From Bacteroidales bacterium UBA1754 (GTDB lineage Bacteria > Bacteroidota > Bacteroidia > Bacteroidales > Paludibacteraceae): 50,312 nt of DNA. Of the stretch, positions 40,274 to 48,962 are shown piece after piece (positions within the stretch are counted from its first letter, which is position 1; every line of letters starts with the position of its first letter). The notes below the pieces were generated by a model, which was given only the letters and a program-made list of their open reading frames with translations, made no database searches and was not told where the DNA came from. The position numbers were made by a program, and so were the translations under genes. Where the stretch lies: contig DCHK01000067.1 in the NCBI GenBank assembly GCA_002315615.1, positions 1-50,312 on the forward strand. The letters are read 5' to 3'.

Positions 40274-41245
40274 ATGGCAGGATTCATCAAGCGAAAAATC
40301 ATCAGACCTTTTCGCGACACTATAGCCTATTACTTTTTAAATTCTGTTTTTTGTTTCAGCAGAATGTTGCCAAGAAAATTTTTACTCGGTTGGCACACGT
40401 TCATTGCTAAAATAGTTTGGCACTGCTTCCCTACTACACACAAAAATATAATTAAACACCTAACGCTTGTTTTTGGAAATGAAAAAAGCAAAAAGGAAAT
40501 TGCAAAAATGGGCGAAGAAGTTTTCATTAACTTGGGAAAAACATTTACCGACTACGGAATTTTTTCGAAGAAAAAAACACGCGAAGAATTTTGCGAGTAT
40601 TTCAAGATAGAAGGCGAGGAAAACTTGAAAAAAGCATACGACGAAGGGAAAGGTGTAATTTGCTTAATACCACACACTTGCGGTTGGGAATTTTCGGCTA
40701 TAATGCCACCTGTTTTGGGTTATGAAACCTCGGCATTGAGCAGAGAAATAAAAAACAAAGCACTCAACGAATTGATGATAGAAAAACGCGAGAGTCGCGG
40801 AATGAAAAATATCAGTCGCGAACGAAATTGCTACGATGCACTCGTAAACGCACTGAAAAAAGGCGAATGCCTTATTTTTATGATAGACCAAGATTCCAAA
40901 CGCATTAAAGGAGAATTTTTGCAATTCTTCGGAATGACAGCCTATACCCCACTTGGATGCGCAAAATTGGCAATGGAAACGGGTGCAAAAATTGTTCCGA
41001 TGGCAACTTTCAGAAACGACGACGACACATATACTTTCAAAATATACAAAGAAGTTCCGTTGGAACTAACTGGGAATTTAGATTACGATTTGAAACATAA
41101 TACACAGATTCACAACGATATACTTGAATCAATTATCAGAGAAAGAGTAACACAATGGGTTTGGATGCACCGCAGATGGAAAACTACACCAGAAAGTCTG
41201 AATGAATATTTGAAGAAAAGGGCTTCAGAAAAACAAAATTGTTAA
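40274..41245 (+). CDS. LpxL/HtrB-type lipid A acyltransferase family protein
   Basis: The 323-residue protein belongs to the lysophospholipid/lipid A acyltransferase superfamily. Such enzymes add secondary acyl chains to lipid A at the inner membrane. The catalytic HX4E motif is H134-TCGW-E139 in LIPHTCGWE. Other family landmarks are MIDQDSKRIKGEFLQFFG, TPLGCAKLAMETGAKIVPM and the C-terminal WVWMHRRWKTTP. The N-terminal 20-50 residues are amphipathic and hydrophobic and probably anchor it to the membrane. The acyl specificity cannot be read. It converges on the prenyl synthase gene with only 13 bp between the stops. Confidence 0.93.
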   Translation: MAGFIKRKIIRPFRDTIAYYFLNSVFCFSRMLPRKFLLGWHTFIAKIVWHCFPTTHKNIIKHLTLVFGNEKSKKEIAKMGEEVFINLGKTFTDYGIFSKKKTREEFCEYFKIEGEENLKKAYDEGKGVICLIPHTCGWEFSAIMPPVLGYETSALSREIKNKALNELMIEKRESRGMKNISRERNCYDALVNALKKGECLIFMIDQDSKRIKGEFLQFFGMTAYTPLGCAKLAMETGAKIVPMATFRNDDDTYTFKIYKEVPLELTGNLDYDLKHNTQIHNDILESIIRERVTQWVWMHRRWKTTPESLNEYLKKRASEKQNC

Positions 41246-41258
41246 ATTTTGCAAAAAA

Positions 41259-42224
41259 CTATTTGTTTCTTTTTGTTGTAAAATCAAGAATATCAAGCAA
41301 CGCCGATTTTATGTCTGATGACGCAAAATCTTGCAAAGTATCAATTGCTCTCAATTTAAATTGTTCCATTGCTTTACGTGCGAGTTCTATTCCTTCGTTT
41401 TTCCTAACAAAGTCAAGAATTTTATCAACATTTACGGTTGAAAACTGTTTCTTTTCGACAATTGAGCGAATTTCGTCATCGTTATTTTTGCGCAAAGCAA
41501 GAATAAGTGGAAGCGTTATTTTTCCCTCGCGAATATCGTTACCAACAGGTTTCCCGATATTTACATCATTTGAATAGTCGAAAATATCATCTTGAATTTG
41601 AAAACACATACCAAGTAACTCGCCAAATTGCTTCATTTGCGAAATTTGTGCTTGATTTCCATTAGCAGAAATAGTTCCTGCTTCGGTACAAACAGAGAAA
41701 AGCAAAGCAGTTTTTTTACGAATTATCGTATAATAATCGGCTTCAGACTGAAGTAATTTTTTTGTGTTTGAAAGTTGAAGCAACTCGCCGTCAGCCAAAG
41801 ATTTTCCAAGATCTGAAATGATTTCGAGAATCCTTAAATTCTTAGTTTTTACCGCAATATTCAAAGCATTAGAAAGCACAAAATCGCCAGCCAAAACAGC
41901 CACTTTGTTATTCCACAAAGCATTTACCGATGGTAAACCGCGACGTTCGAAAGATTCGTCAACAATATCGTCGTGAATAAGACTTGCCGTATGTAGCAAT
42001 TCGAGCGAAATGGCAGAATTGATTGTTGAATCGTTGACCGCTCCACAAAGTTTTGCCGAAAGTAAAACCAACATAGGGCGAATTTGTTTGCCTTTGCCTT
42101 TTGATAAATGTTCGAGTACCGACCTTAACAATTGATTTTCGCTTGCATACACCTTGTAAAACTCTTGTTCAAAAAGAGAAAATTCGGGTAAAAGCGATTG
42201 TTTAATTTTGTCGATACAAGTCAT
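41259..42224 (-). CDS. Trans polyprenyl diphosphate synthase (IspB-like)
   Basis: The 321-residue protein carries both aspartate-rich motifs of trans-prenyl synthases: the first in LIHDDIVDESFERRG, the second in QIQDDIFDY. The KGKQIRPMLV motif and LADGELLQLS are also present. It elongates allylic diphosphates with IPP; in this phylum the product is probably the octaprenyl or longer tail of menaquinone, which is inference. A -7 box TAAATTTG (reverse strand, 42251-42244) lies 19 bp upstream of the start. It is divergent from polA, with 101 bp between the starts. Confidence 0.94.
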   Translation of the reverse strand: MTCIDKIKQSLLPEFSLFEQEFYKVYASENQLLRSVLEHLSKGKGKQIRPMLVLLSAKLCGAVNDSTINSAISLELLHTASLIHDDIVDESFERRGLPSVNALWNNKVAVLAGDFVLSNALNIAVKTKNLRILEIISDLGKSLADGELLQLSNTKKLLQSEADYYTIIRKKTALLFSVCTEAGTISANGNQAQISQMKQFGELLGMCFQIQDDIFDYSNDVNIGKPVGNDIREGKITLPLILALRKNNDDEIRSIVEKKQFSTVNVDKILDFVRKNEGIELARKAMEQFKLRAIDTLQDFASSDIKSALLDILDFTTKRNK

Positions 42225-42325
42225 TCATTCAAAAATTTAAATACAAATTTATAAAAATTAGATTTATCTAAAATAGATTAAAGACAATTTTTATTCCTAT
42301 TTTTACAAAAATAAAATCATCAAAT

Positions 42326-45121
42326 ATGAAAAAACTATTTCTGATAGATGCCTATGCTTGCATATATCGTGCTTACTATGCATTTATAAAAAACCCAAGA
42401 ATAAACTCAAAAGGACTGAATACATCGGCAATTTTTGGGTTTGTAAATACACTTGAAGATGTGTTGAAACACGAAAACCCCACACACATTGCCGTAGCAT
42501 TCGACCCTCAGGGCAAAACATTTCGACACGAAGCATACGAACAGTACAAAGCACAACGCGAAGCAACACCAGAAGACATTAGAAAATCAATTCCTATCAT
42601 CAAGGAAATCATTGAAGCATACAACATACCAATTTTGCAAGTGGACGGGTACGAGGCAGACGATGTGATAGGAACATTCGCACAAGAAGCCGAAAAAAAT
42701 GGTTTTGAAACATTTATGCTCACGCCCGACAAAGATTATGGGCAACTTGTGTCGGAACATATTTTTATTTACAGACCAAAACATTCTGGCGGATTTGAAA
42801 CACTTGGCAAACAAGAAGTTAAAGCAAAATTCGACATTGAAAATGAAAGTCAAGTGATAGATTTGCTTGGACTTATGGGCGATACAGCCGACAATATTCC
42901 AGGTTGCCCAGGCGTAGGTGAAAAAACCGCTCAAAAACTGCTGAAAGAATTTGGAAGTATAGAAAATCTACTTGCAAATACCGACAAACTGAAAGGTGCA
43001 CTAAAAGAAAAGGTAGAACAAAACAAAGAACTTATCACTTTTTCGAAATTCCTGGCAACTATAAAAACCGATGTTCCAATAGATTTTGACGAAGAAAAAT
43101 TGATTGTTGAACCCAAAAACGAAGAAAAGTTAGTTGAACTTTTCACCGAACTGGAATTTAGAAACTTTTTAAACAAAATAATTGGCGAAACTTCGCAACC
43201 AATTGCTTCAAAAAAGAAAAACGAAAACCCTATGCAAACATCGCTTTTCGATATGTTTGATAGCAATAGTACATCGGTAGAAGAAGAAACGCAAAACACC
43301 GATAATAACTTTGAAAATATTAACACAATTAAACATTTTTACAAATTAGTTGAAAATAACGAAGATATAGATTCGTTGATTAACAATTTATTACAACAAA
43401 AAACAGTTTGCTTCGATACAGAAACTACAGGCGTTGATGTTTTCAGTAATCAATTGGTAGGAATGTCGTTTTGTTGGAAAAAAGGCGAAGCGTATTTCGT
43501 TCTTCTACCAAACGACGAGGCAAAAACAAAAGAAATTTTGGAAAAATTCCGTGCGTTTTTCGAAAATGAAACAATTTCAAAAATCGGACAAAATATGAAA
43601 TTCGACATTTTGATGCTTAAAAGGTACGGAATAGACGTGAAAGGGGAGTTGTTCGACACAATGATAGCACATTACTTGATACAACCAGAATTGCATCACG
43701 GAATGGATTATTTGGCAGAAATATATTTGAAATATAAAACTATACACTACGAAGATTTGGTAGGCGGAAAAGGCAAAAAACAACTCGATTTGCGAAGCGT
43801 AGAAAAAGAAAAACTTGCCGACTATGCTGCCGAAGATGCCGACATTACTTTCCAACTGAAAGAAATTCTTGAAAATGAAATAGTTGAAAACAAACTTGAA
43901 ACGCTTTTCTACGAAATGGAAATGCCACTGATGCGGGTATTGACGACAATGGAACTAAACGGCGTAAGAATAGACAGTGCTGCACTGAAGCAAAGTTCGG
44001 AAATTCTGACTGCTGAAATGCAAAAAATTGAACAAGAAATTTACGCTTTAGCAGGAATAGAATTTAACATTAGTTCGCCAAAACAAGTGGGAGAGATACT
44101 TTTTGAAAAACTGAAAATTGACGAAAAAGCAAAAAAAACTAAATCAGGTCAGTATTCAACTTCGGAAGAAGTACTGGAAAAACTGAAAAACAAACACGAC
44201 ATCGTTGGAAAAATATTAGAACTGCGAGGAGTTAAAAAACTGTTAAATACATACATCGATGCACTGCCAGAATTGGTAAACAAAAAAACGGGAAAGATAC
44301 ATACATCTTACAATCAGACAATTACATCGACAGGAAGACTAAGTTCGAGCAACCCAAATTTGCAAAACATACCCGTGCGCGACGAGCAAGGAAAAGAAAT
44401 ACGAAAAGCATTTATTCCCGATGAAAACAGCGATTTTTTGAGTGCCGACTATTCGCAAATAGAACTTCGCATTATGGCACATTTGAGTGGCGACAAAAAT
44501 ATGATTGACGCCTTTAATAGTGGCAATGATATACACGCAGCAACAGCCGCCAAAATATATAAAGTACCACTCGATGAAGTAACAAAAGATATGCGTAGAA
44601 AAGCAAAAACTGCCAATTTTGGAATTATCTATGGCATATCAGTTTTTGGATTGTCCGAACGACTAAACATACCTCGCGCAGAAGCAAAAGAATTAATTGA
44701 CGGATATTTTGAAACATACCCAAGTGTGAAAGCATATATGGATGGAAGCATAAATGATGCGAAAGAAAAAGGATATGTAGAAACACTCTTCGGACGCAAA
44801 CGGTATTTGAGCGACATCAATTCGCAAAACAGCGTAGTACGAGGTTATGCCGAACGAAATGCCATAAATGCACCGATACAAGGAACTGCTGCCGACATTA
44901 TAAAATTGGCAATGATACGCATTCAAAAACGCATAGAAACAGAACATCTACAAGCAAAAATGATACTGCAAGTGCACGACGAATTGAACTTTACCGTACC
45001 AAAAAACGAAACCGAAACTCTGAAAAAAATTGTTGTAAATGAAATGGAAAACGTAATAAAACTAAGCGTTCCACTCATAGCCGATTGCCAAATAGGAAAC
45101 AACTGGTTAGAAGCACACTAA
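42326..45121 (+). CDS. polA: DNA polymerase I
   Basis: The 931-residue protein has three domains. The 5'-3' exonuclease (about 1-290) shows FLIDAYACIYRAYYAF, VDGYEADDVIGTFA and MGDTADNIPGCPGVGEKTA. The 3'-5' exonuclease (about 340-520) looks active, with CFDTETTG, GQNMKFDILML and YAAEDADITFQL. The polymerase domain shows SADYSQIELRIMAHLSGD, RRKAKTANFGIIYGIS and ILQVHDELNF. It acts in Okazaki-fragment processing and repair. The linker between the exonucleases (about 290-335) is low-complexity and acidic. It is followed by a 74-bp direct repeat and a DUF4143 ATPase gene that may be an insertion. Confidence 0.98.
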   Translation: MKKLFLIDAYACIYRAYYAFIKNPRINSKGLNTSAIFGFVNTLEDVLKHENPTHIAVAFDPQGKTFRHEAYEQYKAQREATPEDIRKSIPIIKEIIEAYNIPILQVDGYEADDVIGTFAQEAEKNGFETFMLTPDKDYGQLVSEHIFIYRPKHSGGFETLGKQEVKAKFDIENESQVIDLLGLMGDTADNIPGCPGVGEKTAQKLLKEFGSIENLLANTDKLKGALKEKVEQNKELITFSKFLATIKTDVPIDFDEEKLIVEPKNEEKLVELFTELEFRNFLNKIIGETSQPIASKKKNENPMQTSLFDMFDSNSTSVEEETQNTDNNFENINTIKHFYKLVENNEDIDSLINNLLQQKTVCFDTETTGVDVFSNQLVGMSFCWKKGEAYFVLLPNDEAKTKEILEKFRAFFENETISKIGQNMKFDILMLKRYGIDVKGELFDTMIAHYLIQPELHHGMDYLAEIYLKYKTIHYEDLVGGKGKKQLDLRSVEKEKLADYAAEDADITFQLKEILENEIVENKLETLFYEMEMPLMRVLTTMELNGVRIDSAALKQSSEILTAEMQKIEQEIYALAGIEFNISSPKQVGEILFEKLKIDEKAKKTKSGQYSTSEEVLEKLKNKHDIVGKILELRGVKKLLNTYIDALPELVNKKTGKIHTSYNQTITSTGRLSSSNPNLQNIPVRDEQGKEIRKAFIPDENSDFLSADYSQIELRIMAHLSGDKNMIDAFNSGNDIHAATAAKIYKVPLDEVTKDMRRKAKTANFGIIYGISVFGLSERLNIPRAEAKELIDGYFETYPSVKAYMDGSINDAKEKGYVETLFGRKRYLSDINSQNSVVRGYAERNAINAPIQGTAADIIKLAMIRIQKRIETEHLQAKMILQVHDELNFTVPKNETETLKKIVVNEMENVIKLSVPLIADCQIGNNWLEAH

Positions 45122-45183
45122 GAGAATTTTGAATTTTGAATTTTTACCAAAGTGGAAATAATTCTTAATCATCTACCGAAAGG

Positions 45184-45257
45184 ATTTTATGCAAATCTTA
45201 AAATATCAGTTTATGATTTACATAAAAAATATAATGTTTTTATGCAAAAGTGAAAAT
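45184..45257. repeat. Left copy of a 74-bp direct repeat flanking the DUF4143 gene
   Basis: The repeat starts ATTTTATGCAAATC and ends GCAAAAGTGAAAAT. It matches 46450-46523 at 69 of 74 positions, with no gaps. It contains an imperfect inverted repeat (45185-45197 and 45215-45227, 12 of 13 pairs). The copy sits between polA and the DUF4143 start. Confidence 0.9.
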
Positions 45258-45280
45258 GAATTTATATATTTGCATAAAAA
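45237..45280 (+). promoter_or_regulatory. Promoter and overlapping operator-like inverted repeat of the DUF4143 gene
   Basis: Perfect 12-bp arms TTTTTATGCAAA (45237-45248) and TTTGCATAAAAA (45269-45280). The right arm overlaps a -7 box TATATTTG (45265-45272), and the ATG follows at 45290. A factor binding the TATGCAAA half-sites would block this promoter; binding is inferred. The left arm belongs to the 74-bp repeat. Confidence 0.6.
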
Positions 45281-45289
45281 TAGATTGGT

Positions 45290-46450
45290 ATGATAGCAAG
45301 AGAGATAACCGAAAAACTAAAACAATTAGCCACAAAATTTCCTGTCATAACACTTACAGGTGTGCGTCAGTGTGGAAAATCGTATTTATTAAAAAATACA
45401 TTTCCCGATTATCAGTATATTTCCTTGGAAGATACCGATTATCGTACAATGGCAGTAGAAGACCCACGTGGATTTTTGAATAACTTCGGCGAACACCTCA
45501 TAATAGATGAAGCGCAATATGCACCAAATCTTTTCTCATACATACAAACAAAAGTAGATGAAAAAAATGAGTGTGGAATGTATATTTTGTCGGGCTCACA
45601 AAACTTTTTGCTTATCGAAAAAATTTCGCAAAGTTTGGCGGGTAGAGTAGCCGTACTCAAATTATTTCCACTCTCTGTATCTGAAATGCAAAATGCCAAT
45701 ATTTTACCATCTAACCTTAATAAATGGTTGTTTACAGGCGGTTATCCACGTATATACGACAAAGAAATAGAGCCTATAGATTTTTATCCGTATTACGTAC
45801 AGACCTATATGGAACGCGATGTGCAAACACTTAGAAATATAGGTAACTTGCTCACATTCCATAAGTTTCTTAAACTTTGTGCAGCACGAGTTGGTCAACT
45901 GCTCAACATCAATTCGCTTGCTAATGAATGTGGAATAAGTGTGCCTACAGTTCAAACTTGGCTTTCTATTTTGGAGGCAAGTTATGTAATTTTCTTATTA
46001 CAACCATATCATAAAAATTTCAACAAACGACTCATTAAGTCGCCTAAACTATATTTCTATGACACGGGTGTTTTGGCATCGTTGCTCGGAATGACTGATT
46101 CAGAACAAATGGCTACTCATTATTTGCGTGGCGAAATATTTGAGAATATGATAATAGCCGACTGCGTAAAATATCATTATGCACAAGGTAAAACGCCACA
46201 AATCTACTTTTGGCGAGATAGTAACCAAAACGAAGTGGATTTGTTGGTAGAAAATGGACTTTCGTTACAAGCATACGAAATAAAATCTTCGGCTACCATC
46301 AATGCAGATTTTTTGAAAGGATTAAAAAACTTTAGACAAATAACCAATTTACCACAAGAAAACACCGCTGTAATATATGGTGGAGATGTCAACTTTAGAA
46401 CAACAAGTGGACTTTTTGTTTCGTGGAAAAATTTATGGAAAAACGCCTAA
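45290..46450 (+). CDS. AAA family ATPase with C-terminal DUF4143 domain
   Basis: The 386-residue protein starts MIAREITEKLKQL. Its AAA_14-type ATPase core has Walker A LTGVRQCGKSYLLK, ISLEDTDYR, Walker B HLIIDEAQYAP and a sensor in ILSGSQNFLL. The C-terminal DUF4143 domain (from about residue 190) contains a winged-helix-like stretch (LLNINSLANECGISVPTVQTWLSILEASYVI), then LYFYDTGVLASLLG and the nuclease-like FWRDSNQNEVDLLVENG with YEIKSS. That last element resembles PD-(D/E)XK endonucleases (Glu/Asp-Val-Asp and Glu-x-Lys). Such genes are abundant in gut Bacteroidota and often patchily distributed; their role is unclear. It lies between two 74-bp direct repeats and behind its own operator-like promoter, suggesting a self-contained acquired unit. 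Confidence 0.92.
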   Translation: MIAREITEKLKQLATKFPVITLTGVRQCGKSYLLKNTFPDYQYISLEDTDYRTMAVEDPRGFLNNFGEHLIIDEAQYAPNLFSYIQTKVDEKNECGMYILSGSQNFLLIEKISQSLAGRVAVLKLFPLSVSEMQNANILPSNLNKWLFTGGYPRIYDKEIEPIDFYPYYVQTYMERDVQTLRNIGNLLTFHKFLKLCAARVGQLLNINSLANECGISVPTVQTWLSILEASYVIFLLQPYHKNFNKRLIKSPKLYFYDTGVLASLLGMTDSEQMATHYLRGEIFENMIIADCVKYHYAQGKTPQIYFWRDSNQNEVDLLVENGLSLQAYEIKSSATINADFLKGLKNFRQITNLPQENTAVIYGGDVNFRTTSGLFVSWKNLWKNA

Positions 46451-46523
46451 TTTTATGCAAATCTTAAAATGTCAGTTTATGATTTACATAAAAAATATGT
46501 CATTTTTATGCAAAAGTGAAAAT
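46450..46523. repeat. Right copy of the 74-bp direct repeat
   Basis: Same length as the left copy, with five substitutions, four of them clustered in one pentamer (AATGT versus GTCAT). It starts on the last base of the DUF4143 stop codon and ends on the first base of the dus stop codon (reverse strand). The internal inverted repeat (46451-46463 and 46481-46493) could also serve as a terminator for the two convergent genes. Confidence 0.9.
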
Positions 46524-47512
46524 TACTCGTGAATGAACTTTTGCTCTATTTCGGCAAAAATATCGTATAATTCCGTCAAACTATCTGCACGAAGCATACG
46601 GATACGTGTAGGTTTGAAATCAGGTATTCCTTTGAAAATAGGAGAGGCAGCCAAATGGCGACGAACGTGAACAATACCACGACGCTCGTCGCCCACCCAT
46701 TCTATACTTTTGCCAATGTATTCTTTGAGAATCGAAACACATTCTGCAAAAGACTTTGTAGGTAATAACTCACCAGTTTGAATATAATGCTTCATCTCCT
46801 CGAAAACCCAAGGTTTTCCTATTGATGCACGTCCTACCATTACGGCATCTACGCCATAAAGATCGAAGCATTCCTTTGCACGTTCGGGCGTACACACATC
46901 TCCATTGCCAATAATAGGAATATGTATGCGAGGATTTTTTTTCACTTCGCCTATCAAAGTCCAATCGGCATTGCCAGTGTACATTTGCGCACGTGTGCGA
47001 CCGTGAATAGCAAGTGCTTGAATACCACAGTCTTGTAATGGTTCGGCAAGGTCGGTAATTATCTTTTGATTATCGTCCCAACCAAGACGAGTTTTTACAG
47101 TTACAGGAATGTTCACCGCTTTTACTACAGCAGTGGTTATTTCAAGCATTTTTGGCACATCGCGAAGAAGTCCAGCACCAGCACCTTTGCCTGCCACTTT
47201 TTTAACAGGACAACCAAAATTAATGTCAATAATTTCAGGATGAACACTTTCGGCAATTTTGGCGGCTTCTGCCATTGCTTCGGGCTCACGTCCGTACAAC
47301 TGAATGGCAACAGGACGTTCTTCGGCATAAATGGTAAGTTTGCGTGTAGTAGCGTGAATATCACGTATGAGTGCATCGGCAGAAATAAATTCGGTATAAA
47401 GCATATCGGCACCAAAACGTTTGCAAAACTGGCGAAACGCAGGGTCTGTTACATCTTCCATTGGTGCCAAAAACAACGGATATTTACCAAATTCAATGTT
47501 GCCGATTTTCAT
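46523..47512 (-). CDS. dusB: tRNA-dihydrouridine synthase (DusB type)
   Basis: The ATG at 47512 (MKIGNIEFGKYPLFLAPMEDVTD) gives about 329 residues. The upstream extension of the frame crosses the promoter and is discarded. The FMN enzyme reduces uridines in the D-loop of tRNA. Conserved features: LAPMEDVTDPAFR, IDINFGCPVKKV with catalytic Cys101, VKTRLGWDD, AIHGRTRAQMYTG and IGNGDV..VMVGRASIGKPW. A -7 box TATTTTTG (reverse strand, 47537-47530) lies 17 bp before the start. It is divergent from the U32-family gene, another RNA-modification candidate. The DusB rather than DusA/C assignment rests on overall similarity. Confidence 0.95.
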   Translation of the reverse strand: MKIGNIEFGKYPLFLAPMEDVTDPAFRQFCKRFGADMLYTEFISADALIRDIHATTRKLTIYAEERPVAIQLYGREPEAMAEAAKIAESVHPEIIDINFGCPVKKVAGKGAGAGLLRDVPKMLEITTAVVKAVNIPVTVKTRLGWDDNQKIITDLAEPLQDCGIQALAIHGRTRAQMYTGNADWTLIGEVKKNPRIHIPIIGNGDVCTPERAKECFDLYGVDAVMVGRASIGKPWVFEEMKHYIQTGELLPTKSFAECVSILKEYIGKSIEWVGDERRGIVHVRRHLAASPIFKGIPDFKPTRIRMLRADSLTELYDIFAEIEQKFIHE

Positions 47513-47600
47513 TTGTGAAATATTTTCTGCAAAAATAATTTTAAGATTTGATAATTTTAAGATTTGAAGGTTATTTATCTCACTAATTTGCCTTTTTTCG

Positions 47601-47608
47601 TACTTTTG
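47601..47608 (+). promoter_or_regulatory. -7 promoter element of the U32-family gene
   Basis: TACTTTTG fits TAnnTTTG and lies 18 bp before the ATG at 47627. No TTG stands at 19 bp; a TTTG 10 bp upstream is too near. Confidence 0.5.
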
Positions 47609-47626
47609 CAAAAAATAAAATGAAAA

Positions 47627-48892
47627 ATGAAACGCGAAGATTTTGAAATTATGGCACCCGTTGGTTCGTACGAATCTCTTATGGCAGCCATACAAGGAGG
47701 TGCAAACTCGGTTTATTTCGGCATCGAAAAACTGAATATGCGCAGTCGTTCGTCAAACAATTTCACTACCGAAGACTTGGTGAAAATCGTCAGCATCTGC
47801 AAAGAACATAATATAAAAACCTATTTAACGGTAAATATTGTGATTTACGACAACGATATTACCTTGATGAAGGAAATTATCGATACAGCAAAAAAAGTCG
47901 GAATTTCGGCAATTATTGCGTGTGATATAGCCGCTATGACGTACGCCAACCAAGTGGGAGTAGAAGTTCACCTTTCTACACAACTAAATATTTCAAATAC
48001 CGAAGCGCTTAAATTTTATGCTCAATTTGCCGATGTAGTAGTGCTTGCACGCGAATTGAATTTGGAACAAGTAACCGAAATTCATCGAAATATTTTGGAA
48101 CAAAACATTCGTGGACCAAAAGGGGAACTCATTCGCATAGAAATGTTTTGCCACGGTGCACTTTGTATGGCAATTTCAGGAAAATGTTATTTGAGTTTGC
48201 ACGAAATGAATGCCTCAGCCAATCGAGGTGCTTGTATGCAAATTTGCCGACACGCATATAATGTGGTTGACAAAGAGCGCGATGTAGAACTTGACATTGA
48301 AAATCAGTATATTATGTCGCCTAAAGACCTTAAAACCATTCATTTCATAAACAAAATGATGGATGCTGGCGTAAGGGTTTTTAAAATTGAAGGTCGTGCA
48401 CGTAGCGCTGAATACGTAAAAACAACTTGCGAATGTTACAACGAAGCAATAAATTCGTATTTAAATAACGATTTCAGCGAAGACAAAATAGAAAATTGGA
48501 ACATAAAACTTAGCAAAGTTTTCAACCGTGGTTTTTGGAACGGTTATTATCTCGGTCAACGATTAGGAGAGTGGAGTGCTAATTACGGTTCAGAAGCAAC
48601 ACACAAAAAAGTGTATGTAGCCAAAGGAATGAAGTATTTCTCCAATATTGGCGTTGCAGAATTTTTGGTTGAAACTGGCGATGTGAAAGTAGGCGACGAA
48701 GTAGTGATAATGGGACCAACCACTGGCGTAGTGGAAACAACCATCACCGAAATGCAAGTGGACTGCAAAAATGCTACCGAAGCCAAAAAAGGTGAGTCTT
48801 TCTCAATAAAACTAAAAGATAAGATTCGTCCATCAGACAAACTCTACAAATGGGTTGAATCAAGCAAAGTACAAGACAATCAGAATAATTGA
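47627..48892 (+). CDS. Peptidase U32 family protein (TrhP/RlhA-like)
   Basis: The 421-residue protein has the U32 signature around residues 172-192 (EMFCHGALCMAISGKCYLS) and conserved Cys in ANRGACMQICRHAY, which in this family contribute to a [4Fe-4S] cluster. The N-terminal part is a TIM-barrel-like APVGSYESLMAAIQGGANSVYFG. The C-terminal 80 residues look like a small beta-barrel (GDVKVGDEVVIMGPTTGVV). Characterised relatives hydroxylate RNA bases (TrhP on tRNA U34, RlhA on 23S rRNA) rather than cleave peptides. RNA hydroxylation is therefore the more likely role, though unproven here. An ATG at 47620 is out of frame. A strong terminator follows. Confidence 0.92.
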   Translation: MKREDFEIMAPVGSYESLMAAIQGGANSVYFGIEKLNMRSRSSNNFTTEDLVKIVSICKEHNIKTYLTVNIVIYDNDITLMKEIIDTAKKVGISAIIACDIAAMTYANQVGVEVHLSTQLNISNTEALKFYAQFADVVVLARELNLEQVTEIHRNILEQNIRGPKGELIRIEMFCHGALCMAISGKCYLSLHEMNASANRGACMQICRHAYNVVDKERDVELDIENQYIMSPKDLKTIHFINKMMDAGVRVFKIEGRARSAEYVKTTCECYNEAINSYLNNDFSEDKIENWNIKLSKVFNRGFWNGYYLGQRLGEWSANYGSEATHKKVYVAKGMKYFSNIGVAEFLVETGDVKVGDEVVIMGPTTGVVETTITEMQVDCKNATEAKKGESFSIKLKDKIRPSDKLYKWVESSKVQDNQNN

Positions 48893-48912
48893 TTTTCAGA
48901 CTTATAAAGCAA

Positions 48913-48939
48913 AAAAGCAACCTGCGGAAGGTTGCTTTT
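48913..48939. terminator. Bidirectional terminator between the U32-family gene and nadA
   Basis: Perfect 11-bp stem AAAAGCAACCT / AGGTTGCTTTT with loop GCGGA. It is symmetric for both convergent genes. Confidence 0.93.
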
Positions 48940-48962
48940 GTTTGTTAATATAATCTGAAAAA

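Noticed and set aside
47513..47695. Longer N-terminus for the dihydrouridine synthase
   Set aside because: It would include the -7 box at 47530-47537 and overlap the divergent U32-family gene. The family starts at MKIGNIEFG.
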